Source of the DNA: Beroe forskalii
Taxonomy: Eukaryota; Ctenophora; Nuda; Beroida; Beroidae
Length of the DNA: 64,000 bases
Direction: 5' to 3'
Assembly: GCA_011033025.1 (NCBI GenBank)
Contig: WFMF01000290.1
Coordinates: forward strand, 161,153 to 225,152
Below, piece by piece: positions 55,401-64,000 of this stretch; positions within the stretch are counted from its first letter, which is position 1; each line of letters starts with the position of its first letter. A program made the translations under genes and the position numbers. The notes under the pieces were generated by a model, which was given only the letters and a program-made list of their open reading frames with translations, was not told the origin of the DNA and did not search any database.

Positions 55401-57864
55401 TGACGAAGATGAGACTTATGCTACAGTTGAATTGAAGAGTACAACAGGTGATGGGAAAAAGCCGCAAGTAAAATTTCTGGAATCTGACCCGCCAGAAGAT
55501 CAAAAGAGGGGACTGTACACAGTAGTGAAGATCTTAGAACCTAGAAGTCCCTAAAAGTACCGGGTAAAAGATGGGAGATACGCGGAAATGGAGCAAGACG
55601 ATTAATAAGACTGGTATTCGCTTGGTGCTTTTCTGAGAAGGACCTAAATCAACAACAGTACACTGAACTTTAAACTGTTATTTTTTGGTTATGAGTGTTT
55701 TAAATTCGGGGAACGTCTTTTTGTTTGTTTAATAGTTATCCAACATACCTATATTAATTTCGATTTCCTCATAATGCATATTACATTCAATTCAAAACTT
55801 GGCCGTATTATCACATTCGTCGCAATAGCAATGGTCAGTACTGAGCCCTCAGTTCGACTCCTTGTGCAACATGTCGCACAGCAAGGATCTCAGCCATAAG
55901 TACCAGAACGGAAGTTAAACCTAATATCGCGCATTAGTAATCCGCCGGCTACGTCATCTTTTGTAGCGCGCAGCAGTGCTTGGTGACGTCACAGGCCAGC
56001 GGATAACTAATGATAATACACGAAGCTAAGACTTGTGCCGGGTTGGGTACTCACTTCTTGGAGGTGAGCTGCAAGTGACTTGTTCCTCAGGAACCTATCT
56101 GACACTCCATGGTCGAACCCCTTGTTCTTCAAACTACGGATCTTCGTGGTGCCAGCACTTTTACCCTGGGGTAGGTCAATGTAGGTTACAAGTGCGCAGA
56201 CACCTCATTTATTAGCATTTATCAAAAAGTAAGGAGTTAATGGAGGGAGTGTCAGTGTCCGATTTGTCCTACCTATGTCTACGTCCTCGTCCATTTTTAG
56301 TTTTTTGATTTCCGGACAAAGCGGACCATGACACCCCCTCCCGTTATAATTTAAAAGGTTTTATTTGAGGCAATAAGCTCTTTGAAGATAGTTAATAGTA
56401 CGTACTACGTTTTTGAATTGCGAATGTTATATGTGAACTGTAAATGTATGAATATAATATAAATCAATGTTTAAGTTTTTCTTTCGCCCATAAAAAAGGC
56501 AAGCCCTTGCGAGGGTTTTCAATCCAGGATTTTAAATCTTTTTAATAAGATGTTAATAAGATGTTTTTAATAAGATGTTATAAAAATATGGGATCTCGTA
56601 CTCTCATATTTCGAAAGTCTACTCGGCTGATAATATTCTGGTATACCTTTACAAGTGACTGATGAGCCACATGCAACTTATGAGCAGTCAGTCGGTAGAA
56701 TGTAACCCAGAGGGTCCTATACCTGCATGAAGTATATCCTGAAGAACTCGGAGATGCCGGTCCTGATACCCTCGTTCTTAAGCAGGTAAGGAATGTCAAG
56801 GGGGGTCTTGAGAGAGAGTTTGTTGAGGACCATGCCCGTGGTGGTCCGGGTGTTGCCCCCGGGGAACTTACTCTCAGAGTACTCCGACATAGCCTTCTCC
56901 TGGGGGGAGGGGAGAAACACAATGTGGGGAATTCATCATCCTCTGCAAGAGGCTGAAGGTGCAACAATACAGCAATGAAAGTGGTTCAGGGATGAATTGA
57001 ACTATAAAAAACTATCTGTCAATTCTGCAAAAATGGTTATATATTTTTGCAAACAATAACACTACAATCACTCAAACCTCTCGGATGTAGTTGAATGGGT
57101 CTAGTCCCATCAAACTGAGGGGGTACTGTTTGATTTGGCGGACGCTCATGGCCTGGTCGATAGCTCCCTGGAGTCGGTCCGGCAACTCGGCCAGATAACG
57201 CTCCTGAAGCCCATCAATGAACTCCTGCACCTTTGGTACAAAGGAGAGATCTCTGAATTAACCCATAAAGCCATAAGGTCCTGTTCATAGTACCGCAAGT
57301 AAATAATCCACATCAGCACATTGTAGTAATATGAACTGCTCATGAAGAAGAGAGAAGTCCGTAAATGGGTTGGAATGTGCTATGACAGGGGCAGTTTGTA
57401 CTTTGTACCCTACACATTGCACAACACACAAAGTTAAGCCACACAAACTGCAGTTTGAACTGTCACTCTAACTGTGAATCAAAACCATCCACATCAACAC
57501 ATTAAACCGATCTTTCACGCTTCATAAATTCCTATCGAAGTATTGAGAGGTAAAGTGCAACCCATTATAGAAATCTCTGACGTTTTCCATCGATGTCTAT
57601 GGCACATAGACCCTTGCCAGATCGGGCAACATGTATTTTTTTGCATGTCTTAACCAGATACATCCCTCGAGAAGTATCCAAAATCAAACCCCACAGGCGC
57701 GGGTCCACTGAACTCCCTACCTATCTCATCACTAACCTTAGGCTGTTTGAGGGTCCTGAGGACAGTCTCCTCGTCGTATCGCAGCGGACTCGTCTCCAGG
57801 CTCAGGTACTTCGCTTCCCGCTCCTCAACTCCAGCGTACAGCTTATCTACCAGGTCTCTGTGAG
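43382..57864 (-). CDS. mL45/Tim44-like domain protein, 5'-partial
   Basis: Exons read on the minus strand: 57864-57737, 57224-57078, 56899-56723, 52037-51818, 51300-51151 and possibly a last one 43477-43382 (TAA). All junctions are phase 0 if one surplus base near 51890 is discounted. Coding reaches about 300 residues and the N-terminus is missing. The C-terminal part resembles the Tim44-like fold of mitochondrial ribosomal protein mL45 (MRPL45): a W and a VLSHMELP strand, then VLVKINVKVECLHFDDEG and DMIHYVVFERD, matching the family's EYVVFEK block. mL45 sits at the large-subunit exit tunnel and anchors mitoribosomes to the inner membrane. The upstream helical exons are less typical, so another Tim44-like protein is possible. 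Two + strand genes are nested in its introns. Confidence 0.55.
43478..43901. other. Spacer, no gene seen
   Basis: Short tandem AACRTAACAAAGCATTATTA units at 43480-43560; otherwise nothing. Confidence 0.45.
43902..44690 (-). mobile_element. Helitron-like element, second copy
   Basis: The same hairpin and CTAG at 43902-43925, and the same body motifs to about 44640. The base after CTAG on the minus strand is A, not T. The minus frame 44435-44809 overlaps the conserved body and may be a coding relic, but I recognise no domain. Confidence 0.45.
44691..45978. repeat. Further fragments of the same repeat family
   Basis: AAGCAACGAAATCAAGACAG and TTTAATCTGCACGTTCACAT at 45603-45670; a hairpin plus CTAG end at 45747-45770 (AGGCCCTTTGGGCCT). 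No gene. Confidence 0.5.
45979..49313. repeat. Region between 75-bp inverted repeats
   Basis: Left arm 45979-46055 (AATTAATCAGTGCAATTAAC, GTTAATTGACACGATTAATG) matches the complement of 49240-49313. Inside: a GACCTTCGGTC hairpin at 46689-46713, a direct repeat (46808-46900 with 47980-48070, GCACCAG..ACCGTTCG) and a 60-bp-arm hairpin at 48745-48882. No transposase frame seen. Confidence 0.6.
48745..48882. repeat. Hairpin with about 60-bp arms
   Basis: AAGCCTATTTTCGCTTAAG...CATCAGAGCCTCTATTATAAG and complement, centre near 48808, with a few mismatches near the outer ends. Confidence 0.9.
49325..49520. repeat. Inverted repeat upstream of the GPCR
   Basis: ACAAGCGAATTAACCCGAAT...ACCCG is mirrored by GGGTTGATTCGGGTTGATTC, GCTTGTT, and AAGCGGAAC by GTTCCGCTTG. 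Confidence 0.75.
49615..50691 (+). CDS. Class A-like G-protein-coupled receptor, 358 residues
   Basis: A single open exon from ATG 49615 to TGA; in-frame sequence continues upstream to a possible acceptor at 49580, so a 5' exon may exist. Seven hydrophobic spans are visible at about 40-66, 75-101, 108-138, 150-172, 203-230, 241-266 and 276-300. TM1 has GN in GVTGN, TM2 has LAVYD (LAxxD), and TM7 has NPFIY (NPxxY). TM3 begins after EFC, and ECL2 holds a second Cys (GACDV), the usual disulfide pair. DRY is replaced by NKM, and TM6 has GFFLLST instead of CWxP. A basic, Ser-rich tail follows. The ligand is unknown. The gene lies antisense in a long intron of the mL45-like gene, if that gene's last exon is right. 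Confidence 0.85.
   Translation: MTTARTEGNPLDIFVRKVAGSIEYNSRDCSECHDIASGSLVAIQVWCTVSFVLGVTGNCFLLQAIIRHQALKMDEMSVWIIENLAVYDILNCFLVILPTTIVYYNYPSWLLGVEFCIGQATFLYFFMAGNIMSIVLLSLNKMYRCLYPLHTLSPSLKQKAIVCLGTVGWSLLTVVYQVFTLLSWDWNVEYYPVVGACDVAAPAGDNPNRQLTIIACDVIFVGLPIFILIISNVVLIGIAVKKSNSGVKKKNIVIVVLVTGFFLLSTLLFFVEQCYMNGSSERFVAAATCLGFLMNWINPFIYLATNKVYRNHSTLWVTERRSSMKMQLSKAWSGLSAIQRANSLERSDRSVQQGVTGQ
50692..51150. other. 3' flank of the GPCR, no feature seen
   Basis: AATAAAATAAGC at 50802 and GAATAAAAC at 50854 are possible poly(A) signals. Confidence 0.4.
51301..51680 (-). repeat. 44-bp copies of an mL45-like exon acceptor
   Basis: On the minus strand each unit contains CTGCAGGTTCTA or CTGTGCAGGTTCTA, the same bases that form the acceptor and first codons of the exon 51300-51151, then TATCAACCCTCGTTATACCC. 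About eight units, period 44. Confidence 0.92.
52058..52250 (+). repeat. tRNA-derived SINE-like sequence
   Basis: GGGATGGTACTACATTGGTA...CCCGGGTTCGATTCC has A-box- and B-box-like parts at tRNA spacing, but the acceptor stem is poor, so it is not a functional tRNA. A non-tRNA tail (GGGTGAGCTAAGGGGCATAG) follows. It lies directly upstream, on the minus strand, of the mL45-like exon acceptor. Confidence 0.5.
52652..55554 (+). CDS. DSL-domain single-pass membrane protein with YxxL-repeat tail
   Basis: Exon 52652-52687 encodes a signal peptide MILLWCIFLLSR (donor GTAAGT); exon 53080-55554 follows in phase 0 (acceptor TTTTTGCAG), total about 836 residues. Ectodomain: two tandem modules (each with VELxxAYxRVR, then a WxVWK or MQVWK strand), similar in layout to the N-terminal C2-like domain of Notch ligands, joined by a NRYNNN repeat. 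Residues 301-336 have Cys spacing C-x3-C-x8-C-x7-C-x8-C, starting YPAGVCNVTC and ending NRQGEHC, as in DSL domains; a further Cys-rich stretch follows. TM about 391-414, then RRRRER. The tail of 420 residues holds YDRL, YVKL, YCKM, YATL, YSHL, YTVI, YATV and YTVV plus eight 14-residue repeats with YANL in four. Nested antisense in the mL45-like gene. Confidence 0.82.
55010..55345 (+). repeat. 42-bp coding minisatellite in the DSL-protein tail
   Basis: Eight 42-base units encode DHEKAEQIYANLDQ. The key codon is Tyr in four units and Arg, His, Asn or His in the others. The period is a multiple of three, so unit gain or loss keeps the frame. Confidence 0.95.
55555..56722. other. Intron of the mL45-like gene
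   Basis: A weak B-box-like AGTTCGACTCC at 55851. TAAAATCTTTTTAATAAGATG repeats at 56533-56580. No other feature. Confidence 0.5.
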
Positions 57865-57956
57865 CTGTGAGGGAAGAACTTATGGTATAAACCATCAAAT
57901 TGGTCAGGATTCAAAATTCGAAAAGCAGAATTTTCTTAGTTGGATCAAACTTATTA

Positions 57957-58584
57957 TTAGGGCGTTCGGAAATGATTGTCACTAAATGCATAAAATGACA
58001 AATATGACCAAATATGTCAAAATTTCGACATATTCGAGTACAAGGGTCTCTACCAGACTGAATTGCAAATTTTCAGTGTTAACGAAGATTTTCGAGTGGG
58101 TCATCTAGCTAGTTTTTTGATTATTTTCAGGTGCTCCGCTGTACGGCGAATTCTATATCTTCTAGGCCATGTTTTTATGTCATATTTTCTGGGCAATTGT
58201 CAGAGCAAAAGTTGCAATTGCCCTATCTGGAGCATATCCTTTTTGAGGTCAAAGCACCCCCTTAAGATTATTTCAATTCGACGAAAAACAGTTCATTAAT
58301 TGTTCCAGTAAGCACTAAGCATCCACGTGTGCTGCAACGCCCTCATTTTGATTATCTTGCACTTCCTGGGTCCGTTGATAGCGTGTTTTCTTTGACAATG
58401 AAATTTGTGGTCAGTTTCGTACAGCGGAGCAAAAAAATTAGAAATTTGAATCCGCCATAGAATGGGCTAAGAAAACTTAGTTATCAGTAAAGCCCGATTA
58501 TCTTAATCCAAAAATGTCTGAAAAAAAGTCACTCCCGGCAGCCATTTCTCCAGAAAATTGCAAGTGACAATCTTTTCCGAACGC
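57957..58584. mobile_element. MITE-like element, about 24-bp TIRs, TA site
   Basis: GGGCGTTCGGAAATGATTGT at the left and its near complement ACAATCTTTTCCGAACGCAC at the right, with TA outside both. Internal sequence is non-coding. It lies between two copies of AAATTGGTCARGATTCAAAA (57894, 58851). Confidence 0.65.
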
Positions 58585-60969
58585 ACTATTATAATCATGA
58601 TTATGAGTTGAAAAATAAAAAAAGTCGGGGGACCACAGATACCCTGATTAGAAAATCTCATAAAATACACACAAAAGTCTTAAGATAATTGGACTCATGA
58701 AGAAAAACATGACTAGCTGAATGATGAACTGGCTCGAGTGGACTTGGTACCATGCCTTGAGTCTCCGTGGCCAAAAATGATCCAAAAACTTCATTTTAGC
58801 CTTTTATAGCCAAGAATCAAGGTTTTTATGAGACTATAAACCATTAAATTGGTCAAGATTCAAAATTTCGACAGCAGAATTTCCTTTGTCCGAACCAGAA
58901 ATTTTTGCCCATTTCACAGCCTACTCGCTTCACTCACAAAACTTTTGGCTATTTTGATGTCTACTCGCAAAGCAAACAGGCCTCAAAATTGGCTCCTTTA
59001 ATAATGATTATTATTAAGCAAAAGCAAAAGCAATTATTTTGATAAACTTTCAAAATCACGAACAGTCAGTCAATTGCATGTAGACTTTTTGATTTCGAAT
59101 CCCTACTGACACTGTCCTTCGACGCAGGCGAAATTTCCGAAAGTTTTACATGTCGGACACTCACACTGTGTCTTGGGCCAATTTAATAACATAATTTGAT
59201 GACAACAGCCCACCGCAGGCGAAAATTTTGAAGGTTTTACCTCTGAGACTGTCTAGGATCATTTCAGCAACATAATTTGATCATAACAGCCCGCCGCAGG
59301 CGAAAATTTGGAACCTGTTTTACCTCTGAGACTGTCTAGGATCATTTCAGCAACATAATTCGATCATAACAGCCCACTGCAGGCGAAAATTTTAAAGTTT
59401 TATTGAATATGAATTTGATAACCATAATGTATGTTATAATTGGATTACAAGTACAATATCCCGGCGCAAGCAAAAATTTTGAAAGTCTTACATCTGAAAA
59501 TGTTTCTGTAACTATTCCTGACCAATTTAATAACATCACAACAGCCTGTCGAAGGCAAAAATTTTCAAGGTTTTTCGCATCTGAATCAGTTTTAATTGTT
59601 CCCTTTGGGAAGGTGCTTACATGGAGGGATGACGCCTCTGAAAATGCCGATTCAGATTGTGTGCATGCAGGCACGTTTTTGCACATTCCACATTGAATAA
59701 TGAATATCTTTCTAAAACAGTTTGTACATCCTTATTCTTATCACTGAAAACTGTTAGTTAGTACAGAGGTACAGGAATGATTTGAAATTTCGTTTATTAA
59801 ATTCATTTGAATGCAATTCGGGTAAAAGTGTAAAACACAGTACAGAAAATCAAATTTTTGTACTAGCTTTTCGCCAAGAATTTCCTCCGTTTTCCCCAAA
59901 AATTTCCTCCGTCTCAAAATTTCCTCCGAATCAGGTTTGCCGGTTCGCGGCTTTTCGGATGTGGGCAGGTGTGCCTTGGCTGAGATTCACGTGGATTCGC
60001 TAATTCTGTCAGAGCGATTGCACGAGAATCGCGTGGTTAAAATTAGAATTTAGATGAAATTTGAAGCTTGGAGAATTGGCAAATCCACGTGTATCCCTAA
60101 TTGGGACCAGTGGAGGCTTGATGAATGCAATCCAGTGATTCACTTCATAAATTTTAATGCCCAAGTCCCATCTCAGCTGCTTTGAAACAAGGGCAGGTTT
60201 CTCAAAGAACGATTTCAAATGGAAAAATTAGCATACAAGTAACGCCGGCTAGGGAATGATAAATGGAAATATGAGCATATGTAAATTGTAAACCAGGGCA
60301 AGGGGAATAACAAAGCATATGCAAAGCGGGGAAAGGGGTTTGAAGCCTCAATGGCACCATCATTACTCAATGCTCGGTCTGAGATTCGTTGCGTTTAGCT
60401 GTTTTATTGGAAAGGAGAAAAATTATCTTCAATTATTCCTCAAAGAGTCTATTTCATAATTATACGAATGAAGAACAGTTTTTTTCAGTAAAATTCAAAT
60501 ATTTCGCACTTTATCAGAAACAGGACGAGCAATGCAGTTATGAACATTCTTTAAGTCTTTTATTCAAATTATTCTAACAATTCATACGCCAATTAAAGAT
60601 TGTTTGTAGCTGCAATACTTGTCCTCTTTCAGATAGAGTCCTTATTTTACATTCCAACCAGTTCATTTTTTATCAGCTCATATTCAGCTCAAATCCTATG
60701 CCTTTAACTACTATCGCCACATTAATCATTTGGGCATGCTGGATGCATCCGTATCCAACTTAAATCATCGGTAATTGTTCATATTTGATTCCCACTTTAG
60801 TCAGGTGCTGGTCTAAGGCAGGTTTTTTGCCAGTCTGCATTAGGACAGCGCAGGAACAGCGCTTCACCCGCCCTAACCCGCATTAGACCGGTGATAGGCA
60901 ATCATAAGACCAGCGTTTGGCCAAAACAAGACAAGGGTCTAATAAGCCCAAAAATCTCTCCCACAGTTC
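58585..60969. repeat. Intergenic region with CGCAGGCGAAAATTT repeats
   Basis: Units of about 85-90 bases (CAGGCGAAAATTTTGAA, TTTTACCTCTGAGACTGTCT, ATCATTTCAGCAACATAATT) repeat from 59120 to about 59600. The rest is unique; the frame 59403-59696 crosses the repeats and is not supported. Confidence 0.7.
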
Positions 60970-62298
60970 ATGAAATTCTCCTATATCATCCTACTGTTAA
61001 CACTCCTTCCCGCTGTTGGGGCCAACATTGACACTCAGGATGGTATGTGGTTTGCAATGCCAAAACATAACTAAGTGCAAACTTTTAAAGGAATCAGATA
61101 TCTTTATTGGAGTGCAAAGTCCGTTTTAAAACACAACAAGAATTGCGCCTGCGCCCTGCCGGCGCATTTCTCTTCGTGCGTTGCTCCCTTAGTATGCAGG
61201 CGCATTATTTCCCTATCATATGTGCTTGATTTAACGTGAGCATGCACGGAGGCGAAGATCGGTCACGGATTTCTCCCCGTTTATAGAGATTTCTCCCCCA
61301 TGTTTGGAGATCTCTCCCCCACTCGGGCACTTTTCAGAATTAACAGTACGGATAAAGGTAGTACACACAAATTCTCCCACAATCCTCCAAAACACGATCT
61401 CTGCTAACCCTCTCATTTGCCTTTTTGTAAAAAAGAAAGGCGATTGAAGAGGGAAAAATCTTTGAATTTAGTATGATATTAAAGTAAAATTAAACCTTGA
61501 TGCATCATGCATGCAAAGAACACTCATGTTATCTTCCAACAGAAGAGCCCTGCGGACTATTATGGGAGGGTGGCTGTGGGCCCCGGTATGGGGAAGTTAA
61601 AATCAGTGACAACCCTGGCACCTCAGTAGCAGACTGCAGGGCACAGTGCAAACAAGTTACCGACTGCGAAGTGTTTTTGTTACGCATCTCTAATTCTGAA
61701 TGCTACTTCTATCGCAAAGAAGCACTAGATGTTTGTGTGAAGAATAGTGTCAATGTTGGAGAATTACAAGCATATTCAGTCAACGAGTGTATCGGAGATA
61801 CTTGTGGACTATTATGGGAGGGTGGCTGTGGCGGGGCCCGCTCTGGGGAAGCTAAAATCCGTTTCAACCCTGGCACCTCAGTAGCAGACTGCAGGGCACA
61901 GTGCAAACAAGTTACTGACTGCGAAGTCTTTTTCATACAAATCTCTGATTTTCACTGCGGCTTCTACCGCAAAGAAGCACTAGATGTTTGTGTGAGGAAT
62001 AGTGACAATGTTGGAGAATTAGAAGCATATTCAGTCAACGAGTGTATCGGAGATACTTGTGGACTATTGTGGGAGGGTGGCTGTGGGCCCCGGTATGGGG
62101 AAGTTATAATCAGTCTCAACCCTGGCACCTCAGTAGCAGACTGCAGGGCACAGTGCAAACAAGTTACTGACTGCGAAGTGTTTTTCATAGGCATCCCTGA
62201 TTTTCACTGCGGCTTCTACCGCAAAGAAGCACTAGATGTTTGTGATAAAAGCGTACATGTTGGATTATTCCTAGCATATTCAGTCAACGAGTGTGCAG
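60970..62298 (+). CDS. Secreted protein with three PAN/apple-like repeats, 3'-partial
   Basis: Exon 60970-61042 encodes a signal peptide MKFSYIILLLTLLPAVGA and leaves one base; exon 61543-62298 takes two and again leaves one before GTATGT. It encodes three repeats of about 83 residues, each CGLLWEGGCG, then NPGTSVADCRAQCKQVTDCE, a FYRKEALDVC segment and SVNEC. Eight Cys per repeat with the DCRAQC/DCxxF core fit PAN/apple modules, which bind proteins or glycans. Symmetrical phase 1 introns are typical of shuffled extracellular modules. The repeats are nearly identical in DNA, including the silent sites, so they arose recently or are homogenised. No later exon was found before the window ends. 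Confidence 0.78.
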
Positions 62299-63657
62299 GT
62301 ATGTCTTTATCTTATCACTTCAAATCTCGTTATGTAGGATTAAACAGGATTAAACAAAAATAGTCCACTAACACTTCTGTTTGGACGGAATATACATGAC
62401 ATTGAATCTGAAATGTATGGTTATAATATCATAATCTGATGATATCTTGATTGGTTATCTGGCTTGTCTGATAAAGTTATCTGATCGGACGTTTATTCTC
62501 ACAAGGATTTCGTGCCTTATACTCTGAATTATCCCCTTAAATCTTTATTTCTAGTTGCCAGAAAATACGGTCGTGTACCAAAACTTGGGTTAGAGGGCAC
62601 CCCAAATCTTTGGTCCGGTATTTTTCTGAACTTAAAGCAACAAATAACAACAAAAATAACTTATTCTATTAACTCCTTATCGTTCTAAGTTTCTGACTGA
62701 CACAGCCAGCTAGCAACCTATTTAGCGTAGCTATTAGCATATAGTAGGTAAAACTGAATTGATTTAATAATAATTATCATAAGTTTGTAAATTATTGTCA
62801 TGACCTACTCCCTCGCCATTTCTGGAGGCACATATTATTTAATTAAATTTTGAAAATATATCACTAACTCATTAAAGCTGAAACTCCAGCGAAGATAGTA
62901 CAAAGCTTTATGAAATGGGGAACAAAGTAACAAAGTATTTCAGGTAATTTTGCTACTATTTAATCCATCTACCTATTGTGTAAAATTGTGTTATAAACAA
63001 TACCAACTATCAAGGGTCTGATATCATAAAGCTAAATTTGTTTCAAAACAGAAAACAGGAAGACACAATAAGAATAAGTCACGAGTAATCCCCTCAGGAC
63101 ACGGGGTGAAATGCTGCTTTGGGAGAACTTGGGATCAGATATTTAAGCTTTCAAGGAAAATGTTGGCACGGCACAACCAAGATCTTAAAGATACTCTAGA
63201 AATCTTGATTACTCAGTGCAATGTTGATGGACAGTAGGCCAAAGGTAGTTTGAGATCAAACTTTTACCTTTTTACATGCATTGATATAGTTGTACATCGA
63301 AGGTACTACCGATTATATAACGTTTTAGGTATTGATTTTAGGTTTTGATTATGGTACATTGAACTGATTAGATTTATTATTTATTCCTGCCAGTTCCCAT
63401 GTACAAACTGAAATTTAGGTGCCTTCCCAGTTTCTTTGTTTCATGATGGAGAACTGTTAGATTTTTATCACAGATTTATTAGTTTGCAAGTTTGTAATGG
63501 GATATTTTATGCATGCATTATTTTATGCATGCATGTATAAAAGTATAAAGTAGAATAAGGATTCAAAAATTTCAATTTCCAAAAAAAGATTTTTGGATGT
63601 ATTTTGGTTTTTTAACCTTGTATTGCTTTTAAATGATTCCTGAAAGTAAACCGGGTT
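62299..63657. other. Downstream intron or spacer, no feature seen
   Basis: AT-rich. No exon with the phase needed to continue the PAN gene was found. Confidence 0.45.
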
Positions 63658-63840
63658 TTAAAACTCTATCAATTCACGAATCACGTTTGATTTCTGACTC
63701 GCTGACTCACGGAATATCTTCCCTTCGGTGAAAGTTTCGGAGGTGAAAGGTTTGTAGAACGCAGTGTGATCCACTGCATTGTGCTGCTCACACTCCTGCA
63801 CAGCTGTCATTGGCTGCTCAGAATCCACAACCAACTCTGT
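63658..63840 (-). CDS. Exon of an unrecognised gene
   Basis: On the minus strand, GTTTTCAG is followed by an open frame starting TELVVDSEQPMTAVQECEQH and ending IRELIEF and TAA, 60 codons if read to the stop. A strong donor GTGAGT at 63710-63705 would end the exon after GKIF at 63711 instead. I recognise no domain. The gene would enter from beyond the right edge, converging on the PAN gene. Confidence 0.45.
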   Translation of the reverse strand, partial: TELVVDSEQPMTAVQECEQHNAVDHTAFYKPFTSETFTEGKIFRESASQKSNVIRELIEF

Positions 63841-64000
63841 CTGAAAACAATGCTATGAGACATGTGCTATGAAGTATATTATATCAATTGCCAAATGAGA
63901 AATTGGAGCTACCTTGACATATAATTGATATCGATCACTACAATTTATTAGTAATTGGTTAAAATTTTTATTTTGGAAAAAAAAGGGGGGGGACCTTCAA

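Noticed and set aside
54931-55503. Minus-strand 190-residue Ile/Leu/Phe-rich frame
   Set aside because: Shadow of the 42-bp coding repeat of the DSL-protein tail.

Overview
Animal nuclear DNA. Every gene is split by GT-AG introns, and the proteins (a multi-PDZ scaffold, a DSL-domain membrane protein, a class A GPCR, PAN/apple modules, a mitochondrial ribosomal-type protein) belong to metazoan families. The phylum cannot be fixed from the sequence; the genes would fit an invertebrate. More than half of the window is introns, minisatellites, inverted repeats and small DNA transposons, and most short open frames lie in these.

Layout. (1) 480-29626, + strand: a multi-PDZ scaffold gene, 5'-truncated by the window edge. 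I rebuilt 14 exons with matching phases, three PDZ domains and a C-terminal S-R-V (class I PDZ ligand). Its intron 13826-20444 holds an antisense two-exon gene (17099-19807) for a secreted protein of about 825 residues that I do not recognise. Its last intron holds a 2.5 kb minisatellite and a decayed LTR-element-like unit with envelope-like open frames. (2) 29.9-41.5 kb: no gene I can support. This part holds a CACGTG-bearing minisatellite, nested palindromes, CGAAAAAAATAA arrays in both orientations, degenerate TTAGGG repeats and Helitron-like ends; it looks subtelomere-like. (3) 41561-42574, - strand: a leucine-rich-repeat protein. (4) 43382-57864, - strand: an mL45/Tim44-like gene, with a GPCR (49615-50691) and a DSL-domain membrane protein (52652-55554) nested in its introns on the + strand. 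(5) 60970-62298, + strand: a secreted protein with three near-identical PAN/apple repeats, open at its 3' end. (6) 63658-63840, - strand: one exon of an unknown gene.

The two observations I rate highest: first, at least six minisatellites are copies of exon-intron junctions of these same genes (splice acceptor plus first exon bases, or exon end plus stop). Second, the DSL-domain protein has a long cytoplasmic tail full of YxxL/I/V motifs, including a 14-residue tandem repeat carrying YANL, an immunoreceptor-like layout on a Notch-ligand-like ectodomain. Two exons each carry one surplus base relative to all phase evidence, which suggests assembly indels or recent frameshifts.
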